This document shows, piece after piece, positions 8,304 through 18,508 of a stretch of DNA of 64,000 nucleotides. Each line of letters opens with the position of its first letter. Within the stretch, counting starts at the first letter, position 1. Source of the stretch: Pelagibacterium sp. GTDB lineage: Bacteria; Pseudomonadota; Alphaproteobacteria; Rhizobiales; Devosiaceae. Under the pieces are notes generated by a model, which did no database searches, was not told where the DNA came from, and was given only the letters and a program-made list of their open reading frames with translations. Both the position numbers and the translations under genes were made by a program. The stretch is from positions 1 through 64,000 of the forward strand of contig PBNW01000056.1 in assembly GCA_002723255.1 (NCBI GenBank), read 5' to 3'.

Positions 8304-9569
8304 ATGCGCGACTTAAAAGGAAAACTCAATCGGCGTTCGGTCGTGACGGGTCTGTCCGCCCTTGCGGCGACGGCGGCTTTTCCGATGCCCGCTCTGTCTC
8401 AATCGCTCTTCGGCGGCGGCCGCAAGGTGGTGACGCAGGAACAGCTGGAGCTCAATTCCAGCACGGCCATGAACGCCATTGGCGGAACCGATCCGATCAT
8501 TTCGGTCGATACCGAATACAATCTGCAGCGTGTTGCCGAGTATTACGAGCGCCTCAACGCCATCGGCGGCTGGCCCGACATGCCTGAATCGATTTTCCGG
8601 CTCGGTCTGGGATCGGATCGCGCTCCGGTGCGCGATCTACGGACCTATCTGGCCCACACCGGCGCCCTGCCGCGCGACACGCCTTTGTCGGACGAGTTCG
8701 ACGCCCAACTGGACGGCGCGGTTCGCGGCTTTCAGGCACGGCACGGCCTGCAGATCAACGGCATGGTCGACGAATACACCTATTGGGCCATGAAGGTTCC
8801 GGCCTCGACCCGCCTCAACCAGATCAAGCTCAACATCGAGCGCGTGCGCGGCCTGGAAGGCAAGCTCGAGGACCGTTACGTCAACGTCAACATTCCCGCT
8901 GCCGCCATCGAGGCCACCGAGGGCGGGCAGGTGGCGCGCCGGCATACGGCCGTGGTCGGCAAGATCGACCGCCAGACCCCGATCCTGCGCAGCCGCATCC
9001 ACCAGATCAATTTCAATCCTTTCTGGACGGTGCCGGTCTCGATCATTCGCCGCGACATCATCGGGCTGGTCAACGACAACCCCAATTACCTCGACGAGTA
9101 CTCGATCCGCATCCTCGATGGCAGCGGCAACGAGGTGCCCCAGAGCGCGATCGACTGGTCGACCGAAGAGGCCACGAACTATACGTTCCGGCAGGATCCG
9201 GGGGCCCAGAACTCGATGGGCCACGTCAAGATCAACTTCCACAACCCGCACGCCGTCTATCTTCACGATACGCCCCAGCAGGGCTTGTTCGCGGAAAATG
9301 CACGGTTCCATTCCTCGGGCTGCGTTCGCGTCGCCAACGTCGCCGAGTTCGTTGCCTGGATCCTGCGCGATTCCGGGTACGACATCATTGATGTGAACGC
9401 CAACTTCGCCTCCGGTGAGCGGATCGATGCCGCCGTGTCCAATCCCGTGCCGATCTTCATGACCTATTTTACCGCTTGGGCGAACCGGAACGGCGTCGTA
9501 AGCTTCCGCGACGACGTTTACGAGTACGACGCTCAGGGCAAGGTCGATTTCCCCGAAATCAGTGCCTGA
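8304..9569 (+). CDS. ldtP: Secreted L,D-transpeptidase LdtP (YkuD domain)
   Basis: The 421-residue protein forms 3-3 cross-links or modifies peptidoglycan peptides in the periplasm. An N-terminal export signal with a twin arginine (NRRSVVTGLSALAATAAF) ends near ALSQ. A peptidoglycan-binding-like segment lies at about 105-165 (AVRGFQARHGLQINGMVDEYT). The YkuD catalytic motif is HSSGCVRVANV (H336, C340). The preceding ldtR is its likely regulator. Confidence 0.93.
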   Translation: MRDLKGKLNRRSVVTGLSALAATAAFPMPALSQSLFGGGRKVVTQEQLELNSSTAMNAIGGTDPIISVDTEYNLQRVAEYYERLNAIGGWPDMPESIFRLGLGSDRAPVRDLRTYLAHTGALPRDTPLSDEFDAQLDGAVRGFQARHGLQINGMVDEYTYWAMKVPASTRLNQIKLNIERVRGLEGKLEDRYVNVNIPAAAIEATEGGQVARRHTAVVGKIDRQTPILRSRIHQINFNPFWTVPVSIIRRDIIGLVNDNPNYLDEYSIRILDGSGNEVPQSAIDWSTEEATNYTFRQDPGAQNSMGHVKINFHNPHAVYLHDTPQQGLFAENARFHSSGCVRVANVAEFVAWILRDSGYDIIDVNANFASGERIDAAVSNPVPIFMTYFTAWANRNGVVSFRDDVYEYDAQGKVDFPEISA

Positions 9570-9594
9570 CCGGGCAACAGCGGGGATTTTTGAT

Positions 9595-9789
9595 ATGGGG
9601 GCAGGCCGCGAGGTGCTTTTCGAGTTCCGTCAGGCCGGTCCCCAGATCCGCGTCGCCGCGATCGATGTCGAGACCGGCATCGAGGTCGTGGCCATAGCGC
9701 CAACCACGGCCACCGAAGCTCAGATGAAGAACCTCGCGCTCGCCAAGCTGCGCCGCCGGATCGAACGAGAGGACCCGCAGGCGCGTTAG
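9595..9789 (+). CDS. Small conserved protein, possibly DUF6898
   Basis: The 64-residue protein (start ATG 9595) reads as a beta-rich N-terminal half (REVLFEFRQAGPQIRVAAIDVETGIEVV) and a basic C-terminal helix (LALAKLRRRIERE). It fits the small protein encoded before glyA in many Hyphomicrobiales, which I recall as DUF6898. No function is known. The longer frame from 9562 would overlap the end of ldtP. Confidence 0.65.
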   Translation: MGAGREVLFEFRQAGPQIRVAAIDVETGIEVVAIAPTTATEAQMKNLALAKLRRRIEREDPQAR

Positions 9790-9885
9790 GCCCGATCTGT
9801 GCTTGGAATCGCAGGAGCCTCCGTGCTATGCGGATCGCGCTTGCTTGCCACCAGCATCTTTCCGCAACAGGTCGAGGGCCCGCCC

Positions 9886-11184
<1,299 letters not shown>

Positions 11185-11188
11185 GCCC

Positions 11189-11659
11189 ATGCGCTGCCCC
11201 TATTGCGGGAACGATGACACGCAGGTCAAGGATTCCCGGCCGACCGAGGACTCCAACGCCATCCGCCGCCGCCGCGTCTGCAACGGCTGCGGCGGCCGGT
11301 TCACCACATTCGAGCGCGTGCAGTTGCGCGATCTGATCGTGGTCAAGAAATCGGGCCGCAAGGTTCCTTTCGACCGCGAAAAGCTGGCGCGTTCGGTCAA
11401 CACCGCTTTACGCAAACGTCAGGTCGACCCGGAGACCGCCGAGCGGATGATTTCGGGCATCGTGCGCCAGCTCGAAAGCGTGGGCGACGTCGAAGTGACC
11501 TCCGATCAGATTGGCGAATACGTCATGGAAGGGCTCAAGGGCCTGGACGACGTTGCCTTTGTGCGCTTCGCCTCGGTCTACAAGAATTTCTCCAGCGCCG
11601 ACGATTTCCAGTCTTTTCTGACCGAAATGGGCGGTGACGATCCCGAGGATCGGGGGTGA
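11189..11659 (+). CDS. nrdR: Transcriptional repressor NrdR
   Basis: The 156-residue protein represses ribonucleotide reductase genes. An N-terminal zinc ribbon (CPYC at 3-6 and CNGC at 31-34) precedes an ATP-cone domain from about residue 48 that senses dATP/ATP. Length and both domains are typical. It sits in the glyA-nrdR-rib cluster. NrdR boxes would be at nrd genes outside the window. Confidence 0.96.
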   Translation: MRCPYCGNDDTQVKDSRPTEDSNAIRRRRVCNGCGGRFTTFERVQLRDLIVVKKSGRKVPFDREKLARSVNTALRKRQVDPETAERMISGIVRQLESVGDVEVTSDQIGEYVMEGLKGLDDVAFVRFASVYKNFSSADDFQSFLTEMGGDDPEDRG

Positions 11660-11669
11660 GTGACCAGGA

Positions 11670-11714
11670 GCGCTTTGGGCAAAAGGGGACACCACTTTTG
11701 CGGTTCGAAAGCGC
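11670..11714. repeat. Intergenic palindromic repeat element, copy 2
   Basis: Nested inverted repeats: outer GCGCTTT (11670-11676) with AAAGCGC (11708-11714), inner GCAAAAG with CTTTTGC. The segment around GGACACC...CTTTTGCGG-TTCGAAAGCGCGA matches copy 1 near 2098-2126. It fills the gap between nrdR and ribD. Confidence 0.65.
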
Positions 11715-11741
11715 GACCAGACCAAAATTGAGATCATTGTC

Positions 11742-12914
11742 GTGGACGTGACTCGTCGCAATGAGATCATGCCGGCCGATCTGCGCTGGCTCGAAGCCGC
11801 CGCCCGCATCGCGATGCCGTATCGCGGAACCACGGCGGAAAATCCCACAGTCGGGGCCATCGTGGTTTGTCCTGACGGCAGGGTGCTGGGGCGCGGTGTG
11901 ACCGCCACCGGCGGCAGACCGCACGCCGAACCCCCCGCGCTTGCCATGGCCGGGCAGGGGGCAAGGGGCGCGACGCTCTACGTCACACTCGAACCCTGCA
12001 ATCACTGGGGCAAGACCCCGCCCTGCGTCGATGCCGTGCTCGAATCCGGCGTCGTCCGGGTTGTATGCGGCGCATCCGACCCCGATCCCCGCACCGGGGG
12101 CCAGAGTATCGCCAAAATGCGCGGCGCCGGGATCGAGGTCGTTTTCGGGGACAATTTGCGATCCATCGAAAGGCTGCACGAGGGCTTTTTCTCGCGTGTC
12201 CGGCGTGGGCGGCCATTCGTTGCCGCCAAGCTGGCCGTGTCGCGCGACGGCATGATCGGGCGCACCGAACGCGGCAATGTGGCGATAACCGGCGAAGAGG
12301 CACGGCGCTGGGCGCATATGCAAAGGGCGGTGTCCGATGCGATAATGGTCGGCGCGGCAACGGCGCGGCTGGACGATCCAAGGCTCAATGTCCGGCTGGC
12401 CGGGTTGGAGGGCAGGGCGCCGCTGCGGGTCTTGGTCGCGGGACGATCCCAATTGCCCCAAAGCCTGAATCAGTTTGCCGTCTCTACGGCCCAACAAACT
12501 GTAATCATTGCAGAAAACACGCACCTTGAATCATTTTCTCAACATGCGGAAATCCTTGGCGTTGCCGGCAAGGCGGGCAGGCCGGACCTTGATGAAGGCT
12601 TGCAGGCACTGGCCAGAAGAGGCATCGGCAGCGTGCTTGTCGAAGGCGGGGCCGGGCTCAACGATGCTCTGCTCGATGCCGGGCTGATCGACCGGTTTCA
12701 TTTGCTCCAAAGCGATGTGGAGATCGGTGCGAACGGTGTCGGGGCCACTGTTCACTCATCTCTGCCGGAGCGTTTGGCCGAACTGGGCTTTAGCGTGGTT
12801 GAAAGCCGGCCGCTGGGGTGCGATATGCTCACCACATTCGAGAAAGTCTGGTCCCATGTTTACCGGCATTATCACCGACATCGGCACGCTTTTGGCGGTC
12901 GAAGACCGCAATGA
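11742..12914 (+). CDS. ribD: Bifunctional riboflavin deaminase/reductase RibD
   Basis: The 390-residue enzyme deaminates and then reduces the pyrimidine intermediate of riboflavin synthesis. The deaminase zinc site is visible as HAE (H61) and PCNHWGKTPPC (C86, C95). The reductase half follows from about 155 (FVAAKLAVSRDGMI, SDAIMVGAATARLDDP, VLVEGGAGL). The start is a GTG at 11742; ATG 11769 gives a shorter N-terminus closer to most homologues. The last 59 bases overlap ribE in another frame, adding a His/Arg-rich tail. Confidence 0.93.
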   Translation: MDVTRRNEIMPADLRWLEAAARIAMPYRGTTAENPTVGAIVVCPDGRVLGRGVTATGGRPHAEPPALAMAGQGARGATLYVTLEPCNHWGKTPPCVDAVLESGVVRVVCGASDPDPRTGGQSIAKMRGAGIEVVFGDNLRSIERLHEGFFSRVRRGRPFVAAKLAVSRDGMIGRTERGNVAITGEEARRWAHMQRAVSDAIMVGAATARLDDPRLNVRLAGLEGRAPLRVLVAGRSQLPQSLNQFAVSTAQQTVIIAENTHLESFSQHAEILGVAGKAGRPDLDEGLQALARRGIGSVLVEGGAGLNDALLDAGLIDRFHLLQSDVEIGANGVGATVHSSLPERLAELGFSVVESRPLGCDMLTTFEKVWSHVYRHYHRHRHAFGGRRPQ

Positions 12915-13461
12915 CGGGCGCAAGCTGCGTATCGGCACGCGCTATGACCCCCAGACCATAGATCTGGGGGCCTCGATCATGTGCGAAGGCATCTGCCTGA
13001 CCGTGACCGACAAAGGGAGCGAAGCCGGCCAGAACTGGTTTGACGTGTTCGCGGCCCGTGAGACGCTCGATGTGACGCGTTTGGGCGGCTGGGCCGAGGG
13101 ACGGCGCATCAACCTCGAACGGTCGCTCAAGGTCGGGGACGAGCTTGGCGGACATATCGTTTCCGGTCATGTGGACGGGCTGGCGACGATCGTGGAGCGT
13201 AGGGATACCGGCGACCAGATCACCTTTACCTTGCAGGCGCCGGACGATCTGTCCCATTTCATCGCCAAAAAGGGCGGTGTGGCGCTCAACGGCACCTCGC
13301 TGACCGTCAATTGGGTGGACGGCAACCGTTTTTCGGTCCATCTGATCCCGCACACCCTTTCCGCGACAAACTGGCCCGACTATGGCGAGGGCGACGCGGT
13401 AAATCTTGAAGTTGACCTGATGGCGCGCTATGCCGCGCGCCTCATGGAGAAATCCCAATAA
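12856..13461 (+). CDS. ribE: Riboflavin synthase, alpha chain
   Basis: The 201-residue enzyme dismutates two lumazine molecules to riboflavin. It starts with the invariant MFTGIITDIG and repeats the barrel motif in its second half (GGHIVSGHVDG, then VALNGTSLTVN). The start lies inside the end of ribD (59-base overlap), so translation is likely coupled. Confidence 0.96.
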   Translation: MFTGIITDIGTLLAVEDRNDGRKLRIGTRYDPQTIDLGASIMCEGICLTVTDKGSEAGQNWFDVFAARETLDVTRLGGWAEGRRINLERSLKVGDELGGHIVSGHVDGLATIVERRDTGDQITFTLQAPDDLSHFIAKKGGVALNGTSLTVNWVDGNRFSVHLIPHTLSATNWPDYGEGDAVNLEVDLMARYAARLMEKSQ

Positions 13462-13520
13462 AATTGGCGTAGCGCCGGACGACCGATGGCGCAGCGCATT
13501 TTTGAACCCGACAGGATTAG

Positions 13521-14006
13521 ATGATGGCCAGTTCTGGCGACATTTTCGCGATTGCGCCCGGCTCGGCCGAAGGCCAGCATTACCTCATCATTGAGGCCCG
13601 CTTTTATACCGAACTCGCCGACGCACTGCTTGAAGGCGCGACGACGGCCTTTGAGAAGGCCGGCGCGACCTACGAGGTGCTGACCGTTCCCGGCGCGCTG
13701 GAAATCCCCGCTGCGATTGCCATGGCGTCTGAACTCAAGGGTGACGAATATGATGGCTATGTGGCGCTCGGCTGCGTCATCCGGGGCGAGACAACCCATT
13801 ACGAGATCGTCTCGGGAGAAAGCGCGCGGGCGCTGATGGATCTCTCGGTCGCCGACGGGATCGCGCTGGGCAATGGCATTCTGACCGTCGAAAATGAAGC
13901 GCAGGCCTGGGCACGCGCCAGGGTCTCCGATCAGAACAAGGGCGGCGGCGCGGCTGTTGCCGCCATGACCATGGCGGCGCTGCGTGCGCTGCTGATGGAG
14001 GATTGA
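13521..14006 (+). CDS. ribH: 6,7-dimethyl-8-ribityllumazine synthase
   Basis: The 161-residue protein makes lumazine from the RibD product and the RibB product. Family segments present are [12 protein letters not shown] (about residue 54), [14 protein letters not shown] and [16 protein letters not shown]. Length is normal for the icosahedral or pentameric enzyme. It is followed four bases later by nusB, the usual arrangement. Confidence 0.96.
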   Translation: MMASSGDIFAIAPGSAEGQHYLIIEARFYTELADALLEGATTAFEKAGATYEVLTVPGALEIPAAIAMASELKGDEYDGYVALGCVIRGETTHYEIVSGESARALMDLSVADGIALGNGILTVENEAQAWARARVSDQNKGGGAAVAAMTMAALRALLMED

Positions 14007-14009
14007 TCG

Positions 14010-14501
14010 ATGGCCGACCAGAACGAGCCTAGGCCTGCAAATCAGCGCGGATCGGCCCGCCTCGCCGCCGTTCAGGCCCTCTATCAGATGGATGTGGGCG
14101 AACAGACGCTGGAAGAGACGCTCAGTCAGTTCGAAAGCTTCCGGCTGGGGCGCGAACTGGAGGGCGAGCAGTATCTGCCCGCCGATGCCGATTATTTCCG
14201 CCACATCGTGCGCGGGGTCGTCGCCAATCAGGTCAAGCTCGATCCGGTCATCAACACGGCCCTGCAGAGGGGCTGGCCCATGACCCGCATCGACGCGACG
14301 CTTCGGGCGCTTCTGCGCGCCGGGGTGTTCGAACTCACCATGCGCAAGGACATTCCCTTCAAGGTGGTGATCCGCGAATATGTGGACGTCGCCAACGCCT
14401 TTTACGAGGACGAAGTGCCCGGCATGGTCAATGGCGTGCTCGACGCCGTGGCGCGAAAATATTCCGAGGGCTATGGTGGCGGCGAAAACCCCAACGCCTG
14501 A
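14010..14501 (+). CDS. nusB: Transcription antitermination factor NusB
   Basis: The 163-residue all-helical RNA-binding protein works with NusE (S10) on boxA sites in rRNA operons. Visible family segments are RGSARLAAVQALYQMD at the N-end and RIDATLRALLRAGVFEL with VVIREYVDVANAF in the C-half. It is the last gene of the ribH-nusB pair, and the MFS gene starts 17 bases on. Confidence 0.95.
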   Translation: MADQNEPRPANQRGSARLAAVQALYQMDVGEQTLEETLSQFESFRLGRELEGEQYLPADADYFRHIVRGVVANQVKLDPVINTALQRGWPMTRIDATLRALLRAGVFELTMRKDIPFKVVIREYVDVANAFYEDEVPGMVNGVLDAVARKYSEGYGGGENPNA

Positions 14502-14518
14502 GTCCTGAAAGCATCGCC

Positions 14519-15718
14519 ATGGCCAGTATGCGCAACATCTTCCTTCTTTCCGGTGCGCAGGCCATCGCGGGGTCTTCACAGGGCATGGTAATGGCGGTCG
14601 GTGCTCTGGCCGGCGCCTATCTCGCCTTCGATCCCGCCTTTGCAACACTGCCGACCACGGCGATGATTCTCGGCGTTGCACTGATGGCCGGGCCGGCGGC
14701 CCTCGCACTGCATCGGCTGGGCCGCACGCGCGGCTTCCTGCTCGGGGCCGCAATTGCCGGGTGTGGTGGCCTTTTGGCCGCCCTTGGCATCTATCTCGAC
14801 AGCTTCCCGATCTTTTCGGCCTCGATGCTGCTGATTGGCGCTGCGGGAGCCTTCGGCCAGCAATATCGCTTCGCGGCCGCCGACAGCGTTCCTGAAAGCG
14901 CCAAGGCGCGTGCCGTGTCCTGGGTGCTCTTCGGCGGGGTGCTGGCGGGTTTCCTCGGCCCACGGCTGGCTTCAATAACCTCCGAAGCCATACCTGACGC
15001 CCTTTATGCCGGCTCGTTCATTGCGCTGGCGGGCCTGTCGCTCGTATCCATGCTGCTTCTCAGCTTTACGCGCTTGCCGAAAGGCGAGGCCAAACGGCCC
15101 GTATCCGAGCAGGGGCGCCCGCTCAAAGCCATGATCCGGACCCCGGCGGTGTTCGTGCCGGTGCTGACGGGCATGGCGAGTTTTTCGCTCATGACCTTTG
15201 TCATGGTCGCCGCGCCGCTCGCCATGGTGCATCTGTGCGGGCACGCGCCCGCCGATGCGGCCAACGCCATTCAGTGGCATATCGTGGCCATGTTTGCGCC
15301 CAGCTTTGTCACCGGCGAAATCATCAAGCGCATCGGGACCCACCTGACAGTAGCAATCGGCATGCTGCTGATTATTTTCAGCGTGGGCACCGCGCTCATG
15401 GGCACCACCACGTTCCATTTCGATCTCGGACTGGTGTTGCTCGGGATGGGCTGGAATTTCGGTTTTATAGGCTCGACGGTGCTGCTGACCAAAAGCTACC
15501 GGCCTGAAGAGGGGGCCAAGGTTCAGGCGCTCAACGAACAACTGGTGTTCGGCTCGAACGCCATAGGCTCGATCGGCGCCGGGCTGGCGCTGAACTTTTT
15601 CGGCTGGGAAGCGGTCAACCTGATAGCGCTGCCGATCGCGGTTTCGGCCATTCTGCTTTTGGGCTGGGACGATCTGCGCACCCGCCGCATCGGCCGGCAG
15701 GCGCTGGCCTCAGATTGA
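14519..15718 (+). CDS. MFS transporter
   Basis: The 399-residue protein has about twelve hydrophobic segments split by a central basic loop near residue 185 (TRLPKGEAKRPVSEQGRP). A GRTRGFLLG segment between helices 2 and 3 fits the MFS loop motif. The two halves read like drug- or metabolite-efflux MFS proteins. No substrate-specific motif was recognised. Its end overlaps the convergent BamE-like gene by nine bases. Confidence 0.88.
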   Translation: MASMRNIFLLSGAQAIAGSSQGMVMAVGALAGAYLAFDPAFATLPTTAMILGVALMAGPAALALHRLGRTRGFLLGAAIAGCGGLLAALGIYLDSFPIFSASMLLIGAAGAFGQQYRFAAADSVPESAKARAVSWVLFGGVLAGFLGPRLASITSEAIPDALYAGSFIALAGLSLVSMLLLSFTRLPKGEAKRPVSEQGRPLKAMIRTPAVFVPVLTGMASFSLMTFVMVAAPLAMVHLCGHAPADAANAIQWHIVAMFAPSFVTGEIIKRIGTHLTVAIGMLLIIFSVGTALMGTTTFHFDLGLVLLGMGWNFGFIGSTVLLTKSYRPEEGAKVQALNEQLVFGSNAIGSIGAGLALNFFGWEAVNLIALPIAVSAILLLGWDDLRTRRIGRQALASD

Positions 15719-16156
15719 GGCCAGCAGCGATTCCACGAAGTTGCGGTCTTCGCCGAACGATCCGGTGCGGCGCTGCTCGATGGCAAAGGCCCGACCGTCC
15801 TCAAGCGAATAGAGCGCGCGGTCGGTAACCCGCCCGTCGGCACCGAAATAGACGGCCAGCACCGTGCGCTCCTGAATGCTGGTCAGGCCGAACGCCGTCT
15901 GGGTGACTTTCGTCTCGACATAGTACCAGGCCGTTTCGCCACCAAAGGTGCTGGTCGTCTGTGGCGATCCGAGAACGATGCGGACGAAGTCCTGGCTCGA
16001 GCCCGGTCGGACCTGGGTGATGGCATCGTCGGGCAGCACATAGCCCTGGGTACGTTGGGAAACCAATCCGGTTCCCGAACAGGCCGACAGGGTCAGGCCA
16101 AGGGCAATTGCCGCGGCAATAGGGGACAGGCGGACAAGGGCGGGACGCAGGGTCAT
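15710..16156 (-). CDS. bamE: Outer-membrane assembly lipoprotein, BamE/OmlA family
   Basis: The 148-residue lipoprotein has a signal peptide ending in the lipobox LSAC (C about 26). It contains the SmpA/OmlA fold with GYVLPDDAITQVRPGSS, VLGSPQTTSTFGGETAWYYVE and FGADGRVTD. BamE supports insertion of beta-barrel proteins by the BAM complex. It is divergent from the cytochrome bc1 chaperone gene with a 150-base gap. Confidence 0.9.
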   Translation of the reverse strand: MTLRPALVRLSPIAAAIALGLTLSACSGTGLVSQRTQGYVLPDDAITQVRPGSSQDFVRIVLGSPQTTSTFGGETAWYYVETKVTQTAFGLTSIQERTVLAVYFGADGRVTDRALYSLEDGRAFAIEQRRTGSFGEDRNFVESLLASI

Positions 16157-16308
16157 GAATTGACTTTCCTCAGCTCTCTCGACTATAGCCTCGCGACAAA
16201 GCGCCAGGGATTTTGGTGTTGTTTAGCCGTCCGGGCACGACTCTGGCAAGCCGCCAATCGAATTGAGCATGCGACCGGCCAGCTTTTCTCGTTGTGAGAC
16301 CCCAAGAA

Positions 16309-16836
16309 ATGATCCTGTCCTTATTTCGCAAGCCCAAGCTCTCCGAGCCCGTCTATGCCGTCTATAATGCCATTGTGGCGCAATCCCGGCGCGAGATTTT
16401 CTATGCACAATGGGGCGTGGCCGACACGCTGACCGGCCGGTTCGACATGATCAGCCTGCACGCGGCCCTCGTTTTCCGGCGTTTGCGCTCGAGCGAACGG
16501 CAAAGCAGGGATTTTTCCCAGAACGTGTTCGACTGCTTTTTCCATGACATGGATCGTTCGCTGCGTGAAATGGGGGTGGGCGATCTTTCCGTCGGCAAGC
16601 GGATCGAAAAGATGGGGAGCCTGTTTTACGGCATGCTGTCCAATCTCTCCTCGATTCTGGATTCGGGGGATCGGGCGCGGCTCATCGATTTTGTGTCCCG
16701 GAATTTTCACGACGGTGCAACCCATCCGCAGACCGAGCGGTTTGCCGATTATATTCTGGAGTGCGACCAGACGCTCAAATCCCAACCTGTCGGGCAGATC
16801 ATGGCCGGCAGCGTGACGTTCGGAGACCCCAAATGA
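16309..16836 (+). CDS. Ubiquinol-cytochrome c chaperone family protein (CBP3-like)
   Basis: The 175-residue protein belongs to the UbiC-chaperone (CBP3) family needed for cytochrome bc1 assembly. The start ILSLFRKPKLSEPVYAVYNAIVAQSR and the helix FDMISLHAALVFRRLR are family features. ATG 16309 is preferred over GTG 16294 because homologues begin with the FRK/FRR segment. Its stop overlaps the start of the DUF177 gene (ATGA). Confidence 0.88.
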   Translation: MILSLFRKPKLSEPVYAVYNAIVAQSRREIFYAQWGVADTLTGRFDMISLHAALVFRRLRSSERQSRDFSQNVFDCFFHDMDRSLREMGVGDLSVGKRIEKMGSLFYGMLSNLSSILDSGDRARLIDFVSRNFHDGATHPQTERFADYILECDQTLKSQPVGQIMAGSVTFGDPK

Positions 16837-17372
16837 GCCAACGCCCCGATGAATTCGATCTCGACGCCAAGGTCAGGATCGACAAGATCCCGGCAGCCGG
16901 CCGGATCGTTTCCATCCAGACCGATGCCGAACAGCGGGCGGTGCTGGCCGACCGACTCAAGGTGAGCGAGGTCACGGCATTTTCCGCCGAGGTCACAGCG
17001 ACCCGGTTTCGCGGCGGCATCCAGGCCAAGGGCCATGTCAATGGCACTGTGGTCCAGCCTTGCGTTGTGAGCGGCGATCCGGTGACCCAACAGATCAGCG
17101 AGCCGATCGATCGGGTTTTTCTGCCCGGTCACGATGAGGCGAGCGAAGCGACCGCCGGTGCCGAAATCTTCGTCAATCTCGAGGACGACGATCTCCCCGA
17201 TTATTTCGAGGGCGATGAAATCGATCTGGCCGATCTGGTTCTTGAAGTCTTCGCGCTCGCTATCGATCTTTACCCGCGCAAGCCCGGCGCCGAACTGACC
17301 GACGATCTGACGGGCGACGATCCGGCCGAACTCTCTCCGTTTGCCGCGCTCAAGGCGCTCAAGAAGGATTGA
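16833..17372 (+). CDS. DUF177/YceD family protein (23S rRNA accumulation-type)
   Basis: The 179-residue protein resembles YceD: FRGGIQAKGHVNGTVVQPCVVSGDPVTQQI is the core, followed by a highly acidic middle and DLVLEVFALAIDLYPRKPG. YceD homologues affect 23S rRNA or rpmF-plsX expression. As in many bacteria it lies upstream of plsX, though no rpmF lies between. The start ATG overlaps the preceding stop by four bases. Confidence 0.88.
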   Translation: MSQRPDEFDLDAKVRIDKIPAAGRIVSIQTDAEQRAVLADRLKVSEVTAFSAEVTATRFRGGIQAKGHVNGTVVQPCVVSGDPVTQQISEPIDRVFLPGHDEASEATAGAEIFVNLEDDDLPDYFEGDEIDLADLVLEVFALAIDLYPRKPGAELTDDLTGDDPAELSPFAALKALKKD

Positions 17373-17440
17373 CGGGCTTGCATGGCGGGCTCCAATGACT
17401 ATGGTGAGCGCCGATTTTCGGGAACGTTTCAAGGCAGGCA

Positions 17441-18508
17441 ATGACTGAAACCATAACGATCTCCGTCGACGCAATGGGCGGGGACAACGCGCCGCGTGCT
17501 CCGCTGCATGGCGCCAAATTGCTGCTTCGCGAACATCCCGATGCACGGTTTATTTTTCACGGGCGCGAGGAGGTTCTGACCCCTCTGCTCGAAGAATTTT
17601 CAGAACTCAAAGCCGTCTCGCAGATCCGGCACAGCGAAAACGTCATCACCATGGATGACAAGCCCAGCCAGGCGCTGCGCAAGGGCAGGGGCACCTCCTC
17701 GATGTGGGCGACCATCCAGTCGGTCAAGGACGGAGAGGCCGACGTGGCGATCTCGGGCGGCAATACCGGCGCGCTGATGGCCATGGCGACCTTCTGTCTG
17801 CGCACCATGGAAGGCATTTCCCGCCCGGCGATTTCGGCGATCTGGCCGACACTTCGCTCCGACATCGTCGTGCTCGGCGTGGGCGCGACCATCGGGGCCG
17901 ACGCCCAGCAACTGGTCGATTTCTCGATCCTGGGCTCGGCGCTGGCCCGCGCCCTGTTCGATATCGAAAGCCCCACCATCGGGCTTCTGAACGTCGGCGT
18001 CGAGGAGGCCAAGGGCAATGAATGGGTCAAGGATGCCGGCAAGATCCTTGCCGAGACCTCGGGTGCAGGATTTACCTACAAGGGGTTCGTCGAGGGCGAC
18101 GATCTGGGCAAGGGCACCGTCGATGTGGTGGTCACCGAAGGGTTCACCGGCAATATCGCGCTCAAGACGGCCGAAGGCACCGCCCGGCAGGTCGGCACCT
18201 ATCTGCGCAACGCCATGACCTCTTCGCTGATGAGCAAGATCGGCGCCGTCTTCGCGCGCGGCGCGCTCAATGCCATTCGCTCAAAGATGGACCCGCGCAC
18301 CGTAAACGGGGGGGTTTTTCTCGGCCTCAATGGTGTCGTTATCAAGAGCCATGGTGGAACTGACGAGATCGGCTACAAAAGCGCACTCAGCGTCGCCTAT
18401 GAAATGGCCCGCAACGATCTCCTCGCAAAGATCGGGGAAGGCATGAAACGCTTCCCTGCGCTGGCCCTGCCGGCAGAACCGTCCAATCTGGAGGCACCTT
18501 CCGCGTGA
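17441..18508 (+). CDS. plsX: Phosphate acyltransferase PlsX
   Basis: The 355-residue enzyme makes acyl-phosphate from acyl-ACP for phospholipid synthesis. The start has the family signature [12 protein letters not shown], followed by [28 protein letters not shown] and [15 protein letters not shown]. Its last four bases overlap the GTG start of fabH, so the two are coupled. Confidence 0.97.
   Translation: MTETITISVDAMGGDNAPRAPLHGAKLLLREHPDARFIFHGREEVLTPLLEEFSELKAVSQIRHSENVITMDDKPSQALRKGRGTSSMWATIQSVKDGEADVAISGGNTGALMAMATFCLRTMEGISRPAISAIWPTLRSDIVVLGVGATIGADAQQLVDFSILGSALARALFDIESPTIGLLNVGVEEAKGNEWVKDAGKILAETSGAGFTYKGFVEGDDLGKGTVDVVVTEGFTGNIALKTAEGTARQVGTYLRNAMTSSLMSKIGAVFARGALNAIRSKMDPRTVNGGVFLGLNGVVIKSHGGTDEIGYKSALSVAYEMARNDLLAKIGEGMKRFPALALPAEPSNLEAPSA

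Noticed and set aside
11660-11741. Possible FMN riboswitch before ribD
   Set aside because: The gap is only about 80 bases, is filled by the palindromic repeat and lacks the conserved RFN-element segments.
13428-14975. A 515-residue open frame on the minus strand across ribH, nusB and the MFS gene
   Set aside because: It is opposite three well-supported genes, is Arg/Pro-rich at its start and shows no domain. Long antisense frames are expected in GC-rich DNA.
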